This document shows positions 8,760-18,178 of a stretch of DNA of 24,024 bases, one piece after another (the stretch's first letter is position 1; the number at the start of each line of letters is the position of its first letter). The notes under the pieces were generated by a model. That model was given only the letters and a program-made list of their open reading frames with translations. It was not told where the DNA came from and ran no database searches. Origin of the DNA: Temnopleurus reevesii (lineage: Eukaryota; Echinodermata; Echinoidea; Temnopleuroida; Temnopleuridae); the NCBI GenBank assembly GCA_036244855.1, contig BQKZ01001946.1:1-24024 (forward strand), given 5' to 3'. A program made the position numbers and the translations under genes.

Positions 8760-9395
8760 TTAGGTATCTACAAATGTGGCGCAAGTTGTGTAACATATAA
8801 AATGCAGACTTGCATGTGTTGGAAATATGCTTTTCCATATCTAAACAAGTTTCAAGCCAGACTCCAAGATTTTTTACACTACTAGATGATATAACTTCAG
8901 AGCTACCAACTTTTATGACACATGAACCAAGCTTTGCCACACTTACCTGGGTGTACCAACAAGAAACTCGTACTTCCCATCATTGAGCATTAACTTGTGT
9001 TGGGACAGCCAAGACCGGACATAACTGATATATGATTCGAGGATAGAAATACTGTCAGTGCGATGTTCCCTGTCAAGGCTAAGTAATATATACAATTGAG
9101 TGTCGTCTGCATAGCAATGACATGAAATGTTATAGAAACGGCCTTGAATTGTGTTGAGAAGATTTGTTGTGTATAGTGTGAAAGGAGGGGTGCGAGGCCT
9201 GATCCTTGCGGCACTCCATATGGAACGTCAAAATTCTTTGATTTGATATTCTCAACCGATATGTGTTGCTGTCTGTTTGAAAGATAAAATTTAACCCATG
9301 TTATAACTGGAAAAATGTTTCTTCATCTCCAACACAATTTATAGTGTTGATAATGTATAAAATGTGAGGGGGTTGAATAATTTTGCTGCCAACTG

Positions 9396-10270
9396 TAAAA
9401 GGTGTATTTTTTTGGAGGAAAGTGGAATTATTATGCAAAGACATGTAATATTCAATATATCATGATACATAGTGTCATAAAAGTTCCCCTTTAAGGGACT
9501 TAAATTGCATGAAGTGGAAATTCTCTTAAAATTGGCAAGAAATGATTAATGTCTTTCCTAAAGGTAGTCAGATTAGTTTTAAAGATAGCTATGTTTTAAA
9601 GCTATGTGCTTGCGACATTCAGCTGAACTTGTATCCGGTTATTGAAAAGAAATCATTACTAGTAAGCAGCCATGGTTGCCATTTGATACAGGGATATTTT
9701 CCCAGTAAATTTGTGTAATTGTGGCACATTCATTAATGAATAACAATTTTCAATAAATCTTGGGCAAACTGGCTTGGTTACAATCTGTTGTGATACAATT
9801 GAATGACAAAGTCTAGCAATTTTTTTCCTTCAATCAAATTTGTGACTGTGACATCTTCGCAATCTCTCTTGATTCAATGTGTCTTACTAGGAAAATTTTT
9901 TAAGTTTACAACATCCATTAGTACTTCATATCAATTTATTAAATACATGAAATTTGCATTTCAAGTTGTTTCCAGCTGAAAATACTGTACACAAACCAAT
10001 GTGACTACATCTACAGAGTGCTTTCAGTTCAAAATGTTTCCGTCTATCATATACATACAATGAAATGCTTGCCGATGCATTTTGTAGCATTCTATCAGAA
10101 AAGGAAAAATTGATTAGCAGGCATCAAGATTCCCAGGATTTTTGTCCCTTTCCTTGTGAGTCACAAAGTGGTGTCTATTCAAGTATCACTCTCATCCTCA
10201 AATTTCTTGAAGTCATCTATTGGATCTCGGTTACCCAACTGAATTCTTATCTTATCTATACTACTACCAT
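9396..10270. other. Unassigned AT-rich sequence
   Basis: I see no protein-like frame, RNA gene or recognisable repeat. A near-palindrome TCCCCTTTAAGGGA occurs at 9484-9497. Confidence 0.3.
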
Positions 10271-10415
10271 CGGCCCTCTGTGGTCCAGTGGTAAGACACC
10301 TGTTTAGTCATCAGGAGATTGTGGGTTCGAAAGAATGCCTGTGAATTTTTTCACAGCTTCTCGGTAAAGCACTGTCAATAAGTGTTTATCCATGTCGGGA
10401 TATGGCAAGAATTAT
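10271..10415 (+). repeat. tRNA-derived SINE, copy 1
   Basis: A tRNA-like head carries an A-box-like TGGTCCAGTGGTAAGAC (10281-10297) and a B box GGGTTCGAA (10323-10331), the internal promoter of RNA polymerase III. A SINE-type body follows with CTTCTCGGTAAAGCACT and TTTATCCATGTCGGG, ending CAAGAATTATTCC. The head does not continue into a closed cloverleaf, so this is not a functional tRNA gene. Confidence 0.6.
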
Positions 10416-11882
10416 TCCAATTATTTATCTACCCAACACAAAATCATTCAATTGATGTTTATCAATGTAGCTTTCACATCTTTTGCAAACCACTCCTTCA
10501 CAATTTGTTTCATAAGTGACATACTTATCTAGCCTAGCCCTATGCATTGCACACACCCAGGAACAATCAACGCTCTCTGCAGGTACACAAAAGGATCTTA
10601 CATGTCCTAGCGACTCATCCCTAGCCGAGCATGTTTGTGGAAAATGTAATATGCAATTTAAAAATGCCCAGGGTAATTATATTCTCTGTCTAGCTGAAGG
10701 GAAATATATGGTTGGTTTGGATCAGCAAATACGTGAATACACCCCCTCCCTTCCCCCTCCCCAGTTAGAATATGGTTATCAGTAATCTATTTTGCCCACA
10801 TATTACTGTGCACATGGAGTGTTATTTTCTCACTAATACAGCTTACCTGTAATCTAGAAATATTGGGTTTTCAATACACAAAATGAGGTTGATAGTGAAA
10901 GAAAATGTGCTTCAGAGTACAAGGAGGTCCGAAGGGATTTGAAATTAATTTTGTTTAGAAAATAACAATTTAAATGCGTAAATGACTGCTGCGGCAGTCC
11001 ATAGATTTAACATTGTTTATACCAGTTATGTTGCCCAGCAAAAGCCGAGCACTGAACCATAACACAAAACATGCTGAATCGTCCTAAAGGGTTAAACAAA
11101 GCTCAAACTGGAGAGAGGTACCTGACCACTTTGTGCATCGTTTCATTCCATCCTTGTGAATACCTCACTTATGCTGCCTATGTCAGATTTTCGCCCACGG
11201 TTTTGTGTACATGGGCAATTCCAGAAAATGGAGTCATTTCATGTTTTCTGCTGTCTTTTATCTTTACACTTTTAAATACAGATTTCATAATTTGTGACTT
11301 TGACATATTTGGTTTCTCATTGCAATATTTGCCCAGATATGACCCCAAAATGCACAAGACTAGTGTCCAATTCACATTGAGCAGTTGAACAAAAGATATA
11401 TTAAAATTCAATCAAAGCAGGATCATTTTGTTGGGAACAAGTAACGTTATTCAAGGGAAATAATTACATTTGTTCTGGTTCTTACCGTTTTATATCATAT
11501 ATGTCATGTCCAATGTTTATTCTGTTATCCGCACCAAATATGGGTATGAGTCTGTCCTAAATTCAAATATAAACTATATACAATGTACTGTCTTTCACTT
11601 AAAGGCATTATTATTAATGCAAAATCATTACATAGCAAGTTGAAACTGACAATATCTGAAAGCAAGGCAGAATAAGATAAAATTTGACTTCCAAAAAGAG
11701 AAAAAATAGGTCAGCACTCAAAAGGCACGTGGCTTTGGGCGAGCAAATAGATCACATTAGACCTGCCAATGACCCAGGAGAGGTTTATCCGTCCATGATA
11801 GATTGCGATAGAGGCTTAACGTCTATGTCTGGGCCAGAAAACATCTTGCTGTGAGTTAAAGGAAAGAAACATTCAAACCAGC
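10416..11882. other. Unassigned AT-rich sequence
   Basis: No supported gene. Small structures are GACTGC-TGCG-GCAGTC (10983-10998) and scattered open frames without domain resemblance. The stretch 11880-12080 belongs to family D and is listed separately. Confidence 0.3.
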
Positions 11883-12280
11883 AGATTAAAAAAAGTTTGA
11901 AGTGAACTGGACAATAAATAAAATAGTTCTGAATCTTTCAATAATATAACTGACCAGTGATTTTACATGCAATTTTGGCAAAATTTGGTTATGTGTTATG
12001 ACGTATATCATGCATTTCTCGACTTGTATTGTATTGTACCTTATTGCTTTTAAGAACCTGTTTTAACTTATAAGCCCTTTATTTTCTCAAATGAAGTTGA
12101 ACCAATATATGTAATCTGCATTTGTGTATTCAAAGAAAAAAGAAAATTTCTTTGTGTTAAAGGTTTGAAAAGGAAGGGTTATAAAACAATAAGATATAAT
12201 AAACTACTTGCAGAGAAGTGTATGACATACATCATATCACATGACCAAAATTTTATTGAACCATGTGACTATGTTAAGGA
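11883..12280. repeat. Family D inverted pair
   Basis: The forward arm (11883-12080) includes GACAATAAATAAAATAGTT and ATCATGCATTTCTCGACTTG. The segment 12165-12270 is its reverse complement in diverged form (CAATAAGATATAATAAACTA, GCAGAGAAGTGTATGAC). A better-preserved forward copy at 16980-17165 aligns to both. The arms surround an ~85-bp centre, so this is a fold-back element or two copies head to head. The element's ends are not resolved. Confidence 0.55.
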
Positions 12281-12695
12281 TGTAAAAAGAAGAGTCTCCC
12301 CACAGATTGTATTTGTTCAACAGGAGCAGAAAAAATGTATGAACAGAACAAAATGAACAACTAATAAGAAAGTTATGAATGTTTAAATATTTATACAAAT
12401 TTGCAACTGATGACATCAGAGGTGCACAACTAGCTACTTATCATATTCACATCAATGATATTATAAAATTTTACTTGTACTCCAAAAATATGATGTCCTC
12501 AAAACTGTATATCTTCATGCTAGATATGTAGATCCCCTATTTGCATGCTTTTACATTCATGCAAACTTTGAATCTTTCTCTAGGAATGATAAATTTTGTA
12601 CCATAAATATAAAGAAAATTTTGGTTAGTAGTACATCCATGATGTCATCAAATAGGCAATATGTATAATTTTGGGGTAGACTCTTCTTTTAATTA
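12281..12695. mobile_element. Inverted-repeat element with AAAAGAAGAGTCT ends
   Basis: AAAAAGAAGAGTCTCCCC near 12282-12299 is matched in inverse by GGGGTAGACTCTTCTTTTAA near 12672-12691. The interior has a D-like AATAAGAAAGTTATGAATGTTT (12364-12385). No coding capacity. It directly abuts the D inverted pair, so the two may be one composite element. Confidence 0.45.
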
Positions 12696-13012
12696 TTTTA
12701 TTTGTTTTTCTCAACTACATTCTACAGAGTGAGTTAAAAATATTCTTTAATTTTGAAGATCTATTGTTTGAAATACGATAATGTTAATGATGAATCCAAG
12801 GATATATTTTTGTAGACTAATTGTCGTTTTATATTTTGGTACCATTTTCAATGGCATAATTGCACGCATGACCCAACAACAAACAATCTCCAGAAAAAAA
12901 TGCAAATGCCATTTGCGCCAAGTGACTGGGTAAGCAACGCTTGCTCCACCTCCTTTGTCCTTTCTTCATGTAAATTACCATTGGTACGGAATGGTGGTTT
13001 GAAGAGAAGAAA
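12696..13012. other. Unassigned sequence
   Basis: AT-rich, then mildly GC-richer from 12900. No gene or repeat recognised. Confidence 0.3.
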
Positions 13013-13090
13013 ATGTGTGTGTGACGGTTTTGCGTTTCTTTAGTTTGTTGGTGTGTGTGAGTGTGTGTAAGGTCCGTCTGTGTGCGTGTA
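13013..13090 (+). repeat. GT-rich simple repeat
   Basis: Interrupted GTGTGTG runs, densest at 13050-13070. It gives false Thr/His-rich frames on the other strand. Confidence 0.7.
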
Positions 13091-13154
13091 TTTGTCAAAA
13101 AGAGGTTGCTGTTGGCTTGAACCAGACATTTTTTTCAGGAAATTGTTTGTAAAG

Positions 13155-13375
13155 CCTCAAGTTTTACTGGTTCTGACTGTCGCCTTTCAACCAGAAGGCC
13201 CTGTGTTCAAATCCCATCCATGGCATTGATTTACTTCAGCAAGAAATTTATCCACATTGTGCTGCTCTACCCAGGCGAGGTAAATGGGGGTGGCAGGAAG
13301 AATTACCTTGTAATGCAAGGTGCCGTAGTAGCTGCCAACTAAAGCTGGATGGTAGTCATGCGTACAATTATTCCA
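13155..13375 (+). repeat. tRNA-derived SINE, copy 2
   Basis: The sequence CGCCTTTCAACCAGAAGG followed by a B-box-like TGTTCAAATCCC (about 13203-13214) is a decayed tRNA head. The body has ACTTCAGCAAGAAATTTATCC and CTACCCAGGCGAGGTAAATG, a SINE body type common in marine deuterostomes. It ends ACAATTATTCC, like SINE copy 1. The A box is poorly preserved. Confidence 0.6.
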
Positions 13376-13861
13376 TTGAAAATGATACCTAAATGTGGAG
13401 GGATGAATGGCCTACTAAAATGATTTATTAGATCGTTTCCGATCTTGTAATTCATTATTGTATTCTCCTAAGAGGAATTTCTCATTTAGACTTTGGATTT
13501 TATTCTTAGAATGAGGATTGATCATTAAAATGAAGATTTGTGATATTGTACCATAAGGCTTCCATACTGCTGGTCTTATCATGGTTTCCAGTGAAAAACA
13601 TGGGTTCAATGACCAAGAATTTGACTTGATAGGTATTAAAATTACTTTGAGGATTCAGTATTTTTTCGTACAATTTTACTCTTAAATTGCATTTCCCTCC
13701 AAATTTTACTTGTTTTACTTTATTAGAATGATATTGATTAGCTAATTTCATTCATGAAATAGATGTGATCATTTGATTGTAATCCGAAAGTGGCTGGCGA
13801 AATATATAGTATTCACTTGCATGATTTGTTTATTGTACTAAGTTCAGACATCACCTTTTAA
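13376..13861. other. Unassigned AT-rich sequence
   Basis: No gene recognised; reverse-strand frames here lack domain resemblance. Confidence 0.3.
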
Positions 13862-14372
13862 AGCCCAAGTATAGTTTTGGTAAAAGCGAATATTTTTATC
13901 GCCAAATTTTGTCTTCAAATCTACTTAAAAAGAAACATGATATCATGAACATGTTGTACAAAAGATTGTACGAAGAATTAACAAGTTTTGGAAAAGTTAT
14001 AACCTAAAGTGTGGAAAATATTTTAGCGTCGTAGCCCCCGACGCGAATTCAATATTTTCTTTCTTAATAAAGGACAGCTTCTCATGAACAGAATTGGATA
14101 AAAATTTCAGAATTTATTCTTTATATATTCCTTTTTAGCATGCTTTAATAAAATCTTGGAAATAATTTTCTATATGCCCGATAAGAAGCAAAATATTGTT
14201 AAAACCAAGAGAGGGCGCTAAATACGATTTAACGGTCAAATTCAAATTTTCAAAAGAATTCGCTCGTAGAAAAATATGCTATGATCTTGAAATGTGTATA
14301 GAAACTATATGTCATGGTATATATCCCCAAAATTCACATTTCTTTAATCTTTACCAAAACTATACATGGGCT
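13862..14372. mobile_element. 511-bp TTAA-flanked inverted-repeat element
   Basis: Left end AGCCCAAGTATAGTTTTGGT (13862) and right end, in reverse complement from 14372, AGCCCATGTATAGTTTTGGT form a ~25-bp inverted repeat with few mismatches. TTAA lies on both sides (13858-13861 and 14373-14376). TTAA duplication is typical of piggyBac and Kolobok elements. There is no transposase, so it is non-autonomous. The frame at 14196-14417 crosses the right end and is not a gene. Confidence 0.7.
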
Positions 14373-15205
14373 TTAATTCTCATGCAAATTCTCCTTTATT
14401 CATATCTGCCAACCTAAAATTGGAATCCTCACTTTTCCAGTCATTTTATGGTTCATAGGGAGATAGCAAAATAAAAAGATATCTGTATGATATTACAAAC
14501 AGAACATCGCTTTATACTGCACATGTCTCCTGGGTTTTTGTGATTCCGACAAAAATTGTGTGCACACAAAGGCGTACCAGAAACACTATAATGTTCATTA
14601 ACAAAAAGAGTGACTTAAGAGACAGGTAGATGTGTTATGGTGTTATTATGTTCTGAATAAATACAAGAGTACACGTATAACGATGTTGATACCACCTATT
14701 GATGGATAATAGGGAAAGAGTCTGATTTTTGGTTGGCATGCATGTTCATCTTGTGTTTCTGAATGAGATGTTTGTAATAGAATATTATTTGTGTACCCAC
14801 AATCAATATTAATCTTGAATGTGAAGAAAGATGTAAAGAAAAGGAGTAATAATTCCATTCAACATTTCTAAATGTTGCCTTTCTATATATATATTTTTTT
14901 TTTGTATGTGTGAATTTTTGTTTGAAAAGAATGAAATGTTTTTATGAAAATGGTGAAGGCAAGATTTTCTACTTCTATTTACAAGTTCAGTACATGCTAT
15001 TTATCATGTACAAATTTGAATGGAAAATTAGAAGGCCTTTTCCTCTTTATGTATAAAGTGTTTTTCATACAAAATTTTCCATTGAATGTTGAAAAAAAAG
15101 TGGTATTTAACAAAGGACTGTTCTCCCTGCCTCTTGTTTTTAGTGTCTTAAAGGCAAAGCATTAATGTTTTAACGTGACATGTCAAGAGGCCCTTGGCAA
15201 GAGCT
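14373..15205. other. Unassigned AT-rich sequence
   Basis: Contains a short (TA)n run and T tract at 14886-14903. No supported gene. Confidence 0.3.
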
Positions 15206-15602
15206 TAAAGGCAAAACAACAAGGGTTTGGTTGCACACTCACCCACTCACCATTTGAAATTTGGCCAACCTCCCTTTTCTTGGTTTTTATTTCCTTTTTT
15301 ATTACATAGAATAATCAAAAGATATGCATAAATATACAGATGAAATATGTTAGTAAAGAGTCACTGAAAGTATTTTTCATTCAGTTCTCAGCCCTTCAGT
15401 AAATAGTTTCCAATAGACAGCTGTAACCATCAGTTTCTGGAATCAAATTCTTTTTTTTTTTTGGGAGGGGGGAGATTTATAAGATCATTCCAAGTTACAT
15501 AATGAAAATTTGGGCTTAATGATTAAAATTGTGTGAAACAGGCCAATAGTATTTTTTCAAAATGTCATACTTGGGCAACCAAACGTGTGTTTTTTGCCTT
15601 AG
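15206..15602. mobile_element. Possible ~400-bp inverted-repeat element
   Basis: TTAAAGGCAAAACAAC...TTTGGTTGC (15206-15240) is matched in inverse by GGCAACCAAACGTGTG...TTGCCTTA (15575-15602). Weaker pairing continues inward (CCATTTGAAA). Ends and target duplication are uncertain, so confidence is low. Confidence 0.35.
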
Positions 15603-16114
15603 GCCCAATTGCAACACAATCTTTGTGGCATAAGTGCTATCACAATGAAGCATGTCCTTGTAGCTTGCAGTTCTATAGCAGCACATAGACAATATTGGGA
15701 CTGATGAGGCCAAGAAATTGACCCTGTATGACAGTGAGGGTGTACACTCCTTTATTTCTTATGATGTACAGATTTAGTTGTTCATTAGCCAACAAAATAA
15801 AAAGACAAAAAAAATGAACATAAATAAAGTACTGCTTGTGTACATGTGAATTTCTATTTTACATAACACAAGAGGTCATACATAAAAAAAACTGATCTTG
15901 TCCAACTTGTGTGTTTGTGCTTCACAAAATGAGTTCAAATAGTCTGGGCATTTGTAACACTTGAGTCAACCCTGTTACCGAAGTAGGATTAAAAATTGAA
16001 ATATGTTGAGATATGAGGTTTGTGACGGTTTGTGTGTCTGCCACTTAATCCTTCAGTGGTACTGAAGCAGTACTTCATTATGTACCTTGGAAGGATCTCA
16101 TAAATCTCCCCCCT
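15603..16114. other. Unassigned sequence
   Basis: No gene. A 7-bp hairpin CTTCAGT-GGT-ACTGAAG lies at 16051-16067. Confidence 0.3.
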
Positions 16115-16283
16115 CCAAGTTAAGGTTAATACCTTAACTTGGCCGGGGAGGGGGCTCCTGGCCCCCGCCCCCTCTCTCGCCGTATTTTGCAATCATTTCA
16201 ACCCCACAAAAACTTCTGATAAGATCTCGCTCTGACTTTTCTCGCAACTTTTAAGCCTGTGTTTACATAAATCGGACCTACCG

Positions 16284-16337
16284 TTTCCTAACGGTGCAGT
16301 TTTTCCTAACGGTGCAGTTTTTCCTAACGGTGCAGTT
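16284..16337 (+). repeat. Three tandem 18-bp units inside B copy 3
   Basis: TTTCCTAACGGTGCAGTT occurs three times without mismatch at 16284, 16302 and 16320. Perfect identity suggests recent expansion. It is absent from the other B copies in the window. Confidence 0.85.
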
Positions 16338-16384
16338 TAAAATGTAGCATAACCTCCTAGTTATGCTACATTTTAAACTGCACC
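16329..16384. repeat. Perfect 25-bp stem hairpin
   Basis: Arm 16329-16353 and arm 16360-16384 are exact reverse complements around a 6-base loop (CTCCTA). The left arm overlaps the third 18-bp unit, so the hairpin and array arose together or in sequence. Confidence 0.85.
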
Positions 16385-16892
16385 AAAATGTGATTATGTG
16401 TACAAAGTCAATGGAAATTGTGAGGGTTTTTTTCTTCAATTAATTAACATAAACAAATTCATATTTCTGCTTTTAGTGGCTAAAATCAATTTATTTTCAG
16501 CATAATTATTCTTGAAAAATATATTTGCAATATATTTTGCTCAAAAAACGACAAGACAACTGAAGGTTAAAAGACAATGAAATACATTAGAAATTGCAAG
16601 AACAATAATTTTTTATGTCTTATTGTTAGTTATGATACCAGGAATGTCTATTCCAAATATTAGTTCTCTATCACAAGTATTTTGTGATTTAGAGCACAAA
16701 ATGCATTTTTATGCATGAATTAGCATAATTAAGAAGAATAAAATAAGAATAAAGAGCGATTTTTTTTCTCGAACATCTGATGATACAAATTTGTAGTTAA
16801 CATGTTACTCTATTCGCGTGCAAATTTTCGCAGTGATAGCGCAATAGGCAGCCGAGAACAGAAGGGGGGCCCCCCCCCCCCCCCCCCCCCCC

Positions 16893-17201
16893 TCTCCATC
16901 TATGAGAACTCCCAAAATATTAGTTAGGGTCTTGGTCTGCACCAGAAAATCCGTGCTTTGATTAAAATCAGAAAAATCAAACAAACAGTTGCAAAATAAA
17001 AGAAGGTTGAAGCAAATTGGACAATAAATAAGAAAGTAATGAATATTTCAACAGTTGTTTGTCGTGCAAATTGGCAACGTTGTTTCACGTGATATGACAT
17101 AGTTCATGCACTTCTCTGCAAGCAGTTTTTATATCTTATTCTTATTGTTTAAAAAATCCCCCTTTTCAATGCTTAACGCAAAAAGACAAATGTTTGTGTT
17201 T
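16893..17201 (+). repeat. Spacer containing family D forward copy
   Basis: From about 16980 to 17165 the sequence aligns with the arm at 11883-12080 and, in reverse, with 12165-12270. Keys are GGACAATAAATAAGAAAGTA, CATGCACTTCTCTGCAAGCA and TATCTTATTCTTATTGTTTA. No coding function. Confidence 0.5.
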
Positions 17202-18178
17202 TCGCCTCCATAAGGTGGTACCGGAGGCATTATGTTTTCGGGTTGTCCGTCTGTCCGTGCGCGCGTCCCCATCTGAAACTTGTTACTGCGATAAGTTCAG
17301 AACTGCTGGACAAATTTTGACCAAACTTATTGGCTCAAGTGTAAGCATATGAGGATGAACTGAGTAGATTTTGGGTTCAGGGGGTCATTGGTCAAATGTT
17401 ACAGGACTAAAATACATGTAAAAAATCACCAAAAAGAAAAGCTTGTTACCGCAATAAGTTCAGAACTGCTGGACGGATTTTGACCAAACTTGGCTGAAGT
17501 ATGTATTACAGTGAAAACTCTTTATAATGAGGTCCTTGAGACCATGAAAATTACCATGTTATATCAGGTTCCTCACTATATATGGGTAAAAAATACAATG
17601 AACTATAAAGAGGTGAGACCAACAAATTCACCTTTTTATAACAGGTATCTCGCTATATCCGACCTCTTTATAACGAGGTTCCACTGTATTATGTGAGGAT
17701 GAAGTGATTAGATTTTGGGTAAAAAAAAACTTGTAAAAAATCACCCAAAATAGCTTGTTACCGTGATAACTTCAGAATAATTGAACCAATTTCTCCCAAA
17801 CCTTGCTCTAAAGTGTATAAGCATGGGAAGATGAACTGATTAGATTTTGGGTTCAGTGGATCAAAGGTGAAAGGTCACAGGGCAAAGAAAAACTTGTAGA
17901 AAATCACCCAAAATAGCTTGTTACTGTAATAACTTTTGAATAAGTGAACTTATTCAGGGGGTCAAATGTAAAAATTACCCGATAAAGTTCATTTCTGCTA
18001 TAACTTCTGAAAAATTGACCCAATTTCTTTCAAACTTTGCTCAATTATATATGAACATGTGAGGAAGAATTGATGAGATGTGGGGTTCATGGGGTCGGAG
18101 GTTGCAGTGCTCAAAATTTATAAAATGGTTCTGATGGCATGGAACAAGCCATACACATCTTTCTGACTGCGTGATGGC
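17202..18178. mobile_element. Family A element, copy 2, right end lost
   Basis: Begins CGCCTCC...AAGGTGGTACCGGAGGCAT and follows copy 1 unit by unit to GACTGCGTGATGGC at 18178, where the last eight bases (GGAGGCAT) are missing. It carries a 178-bp pogo-like insertion (17509-17686). It also has an internal deletion whose scar is the palindrome TGAATAAGT-GA-ACTTATTCA (17937-17956). A DR1-like pair AGGTGA-A-AGGTCA lies at 17865-17877. It abuts LINE sequence directly. Confidence 0.75.
17509..17686. mobile_element. 178-bp pogo/Tc1-like MITE with TA duplication
   Basis: The ends CAGTGAAAACTCTTTATAAT and, in reverse complement, CAGTGGAACCTCGTTATAAA match at 22 of 26 positions. TA flanks both sides (17507-17508 and 17687-17688). 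Taking out the element and one TA leaves 21 bases that line up without a gap to the same site in family A copy 1, which confirms the edges. Non-coding. Confidence 0.85.

Larger units (their letters stand above)
7831..9304 (-). pseudogene. CR1/L2-like LINE reverse transcriptase, 5'-truncated and interrupted
   Basis: Reverse-strand remnant of a non-LTR retrotransposon reverse transcriptase, which copies its RNA at the target site. Upstream comes YGVPQGSGLAP (9189-9230), then the catalytic YADD at 9102-9113 followed by TQLYI, then SSVKNLGVWLE (8850-8890). After two inserted transposons come HAFISSRLEYCNALFYSMP and QIARLQHVQNACARLV, typical of CR1/L2 C-termini, and a decayed WLPVRQRIAFKIL segment near 8240. 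A frameshift lies between PQGSG and YADD, and a stop follows VGTPR near 8946. The 3' end has a stem-loop (GCGCAGT 7860-7866 with ACTGCGC 7886-7892), GCGCTATATAAAT, and an A8 tail (7831-7838 on this strand). The endonuclease and RT fingers are missing. Confidence 0.8.
5800..9395. mobile_element. Tc1/mariner-like inverted ends with TA duplication, bloated by nested insertions
   Basis: Left end CAGTTAGCAGCAAAATTATT at 5800 and right end, read in reverse complement from 9395, CAGTTGGCAGCAAAATTATT are the same repeat in inverted orientation. Similarity continues through ...CAACCCC...CACATTTT for roughly 90 bp. TA dinucleotides flank both (5798-5799 and 9396-9397), the signature of Tc1/mariner elements. 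No transposase is seen. Subtracting the B pair (about 6010-7590) and the LINE (about 7831-9304) leaves about 540 bp, a normal MITE length. The alternative is two unrelated solo ends in opposite orientation. Confidence 0.55.
16115..16892 (+). repeat. Family B G-tract repeat, copy 3
   Basis: The left side has a perfect hairpin CCAAGTTAAGG-TTAATA-CCTTAACTTGG (16115-16142) between C-rich and G-rich runs, then GGGGAGGGGGCTCCTGGCCCCCGCCCC. The core GTGTACAAAGTCAATGGAAA starts at 16398, GACAATGAAATACATTAGAA follows at about 16575, and ATGAATTAGCATAATTAA at about 16715. The right end is G6 then C23 (16870-16892). It carries an internal tandem repeat and hairpin listed separately. No coding capacity. 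Confidence 0.65.

Noticed and set aside
10281..10331. Possible tRNA gene
   Set aside because: A and B boxes are present but no full cloverleaf or acceptor stem; the SINE body follows directly.
10516..10785. A frame with a VCGKCNMQFKNAQGNYILC stretch that recalls a zinc-binding domain
   Set aside because: Only one CxxC pair is clear, the rest of a PHD or zinc-ribbon pattern is missing, there is no splice or codon support, and the flanks are repeat-like.
11071..11411. Overlapping frames of 105 and 77 codons on opposite strands
   Set aside because: No recognisable domain, no splice context, AT-rich composition like surrounding non-coding DNA.
17490..17696. A 68-codon frame
   Set aside because: It lies almost wholly inside the 178-bp pogo-like MITE.
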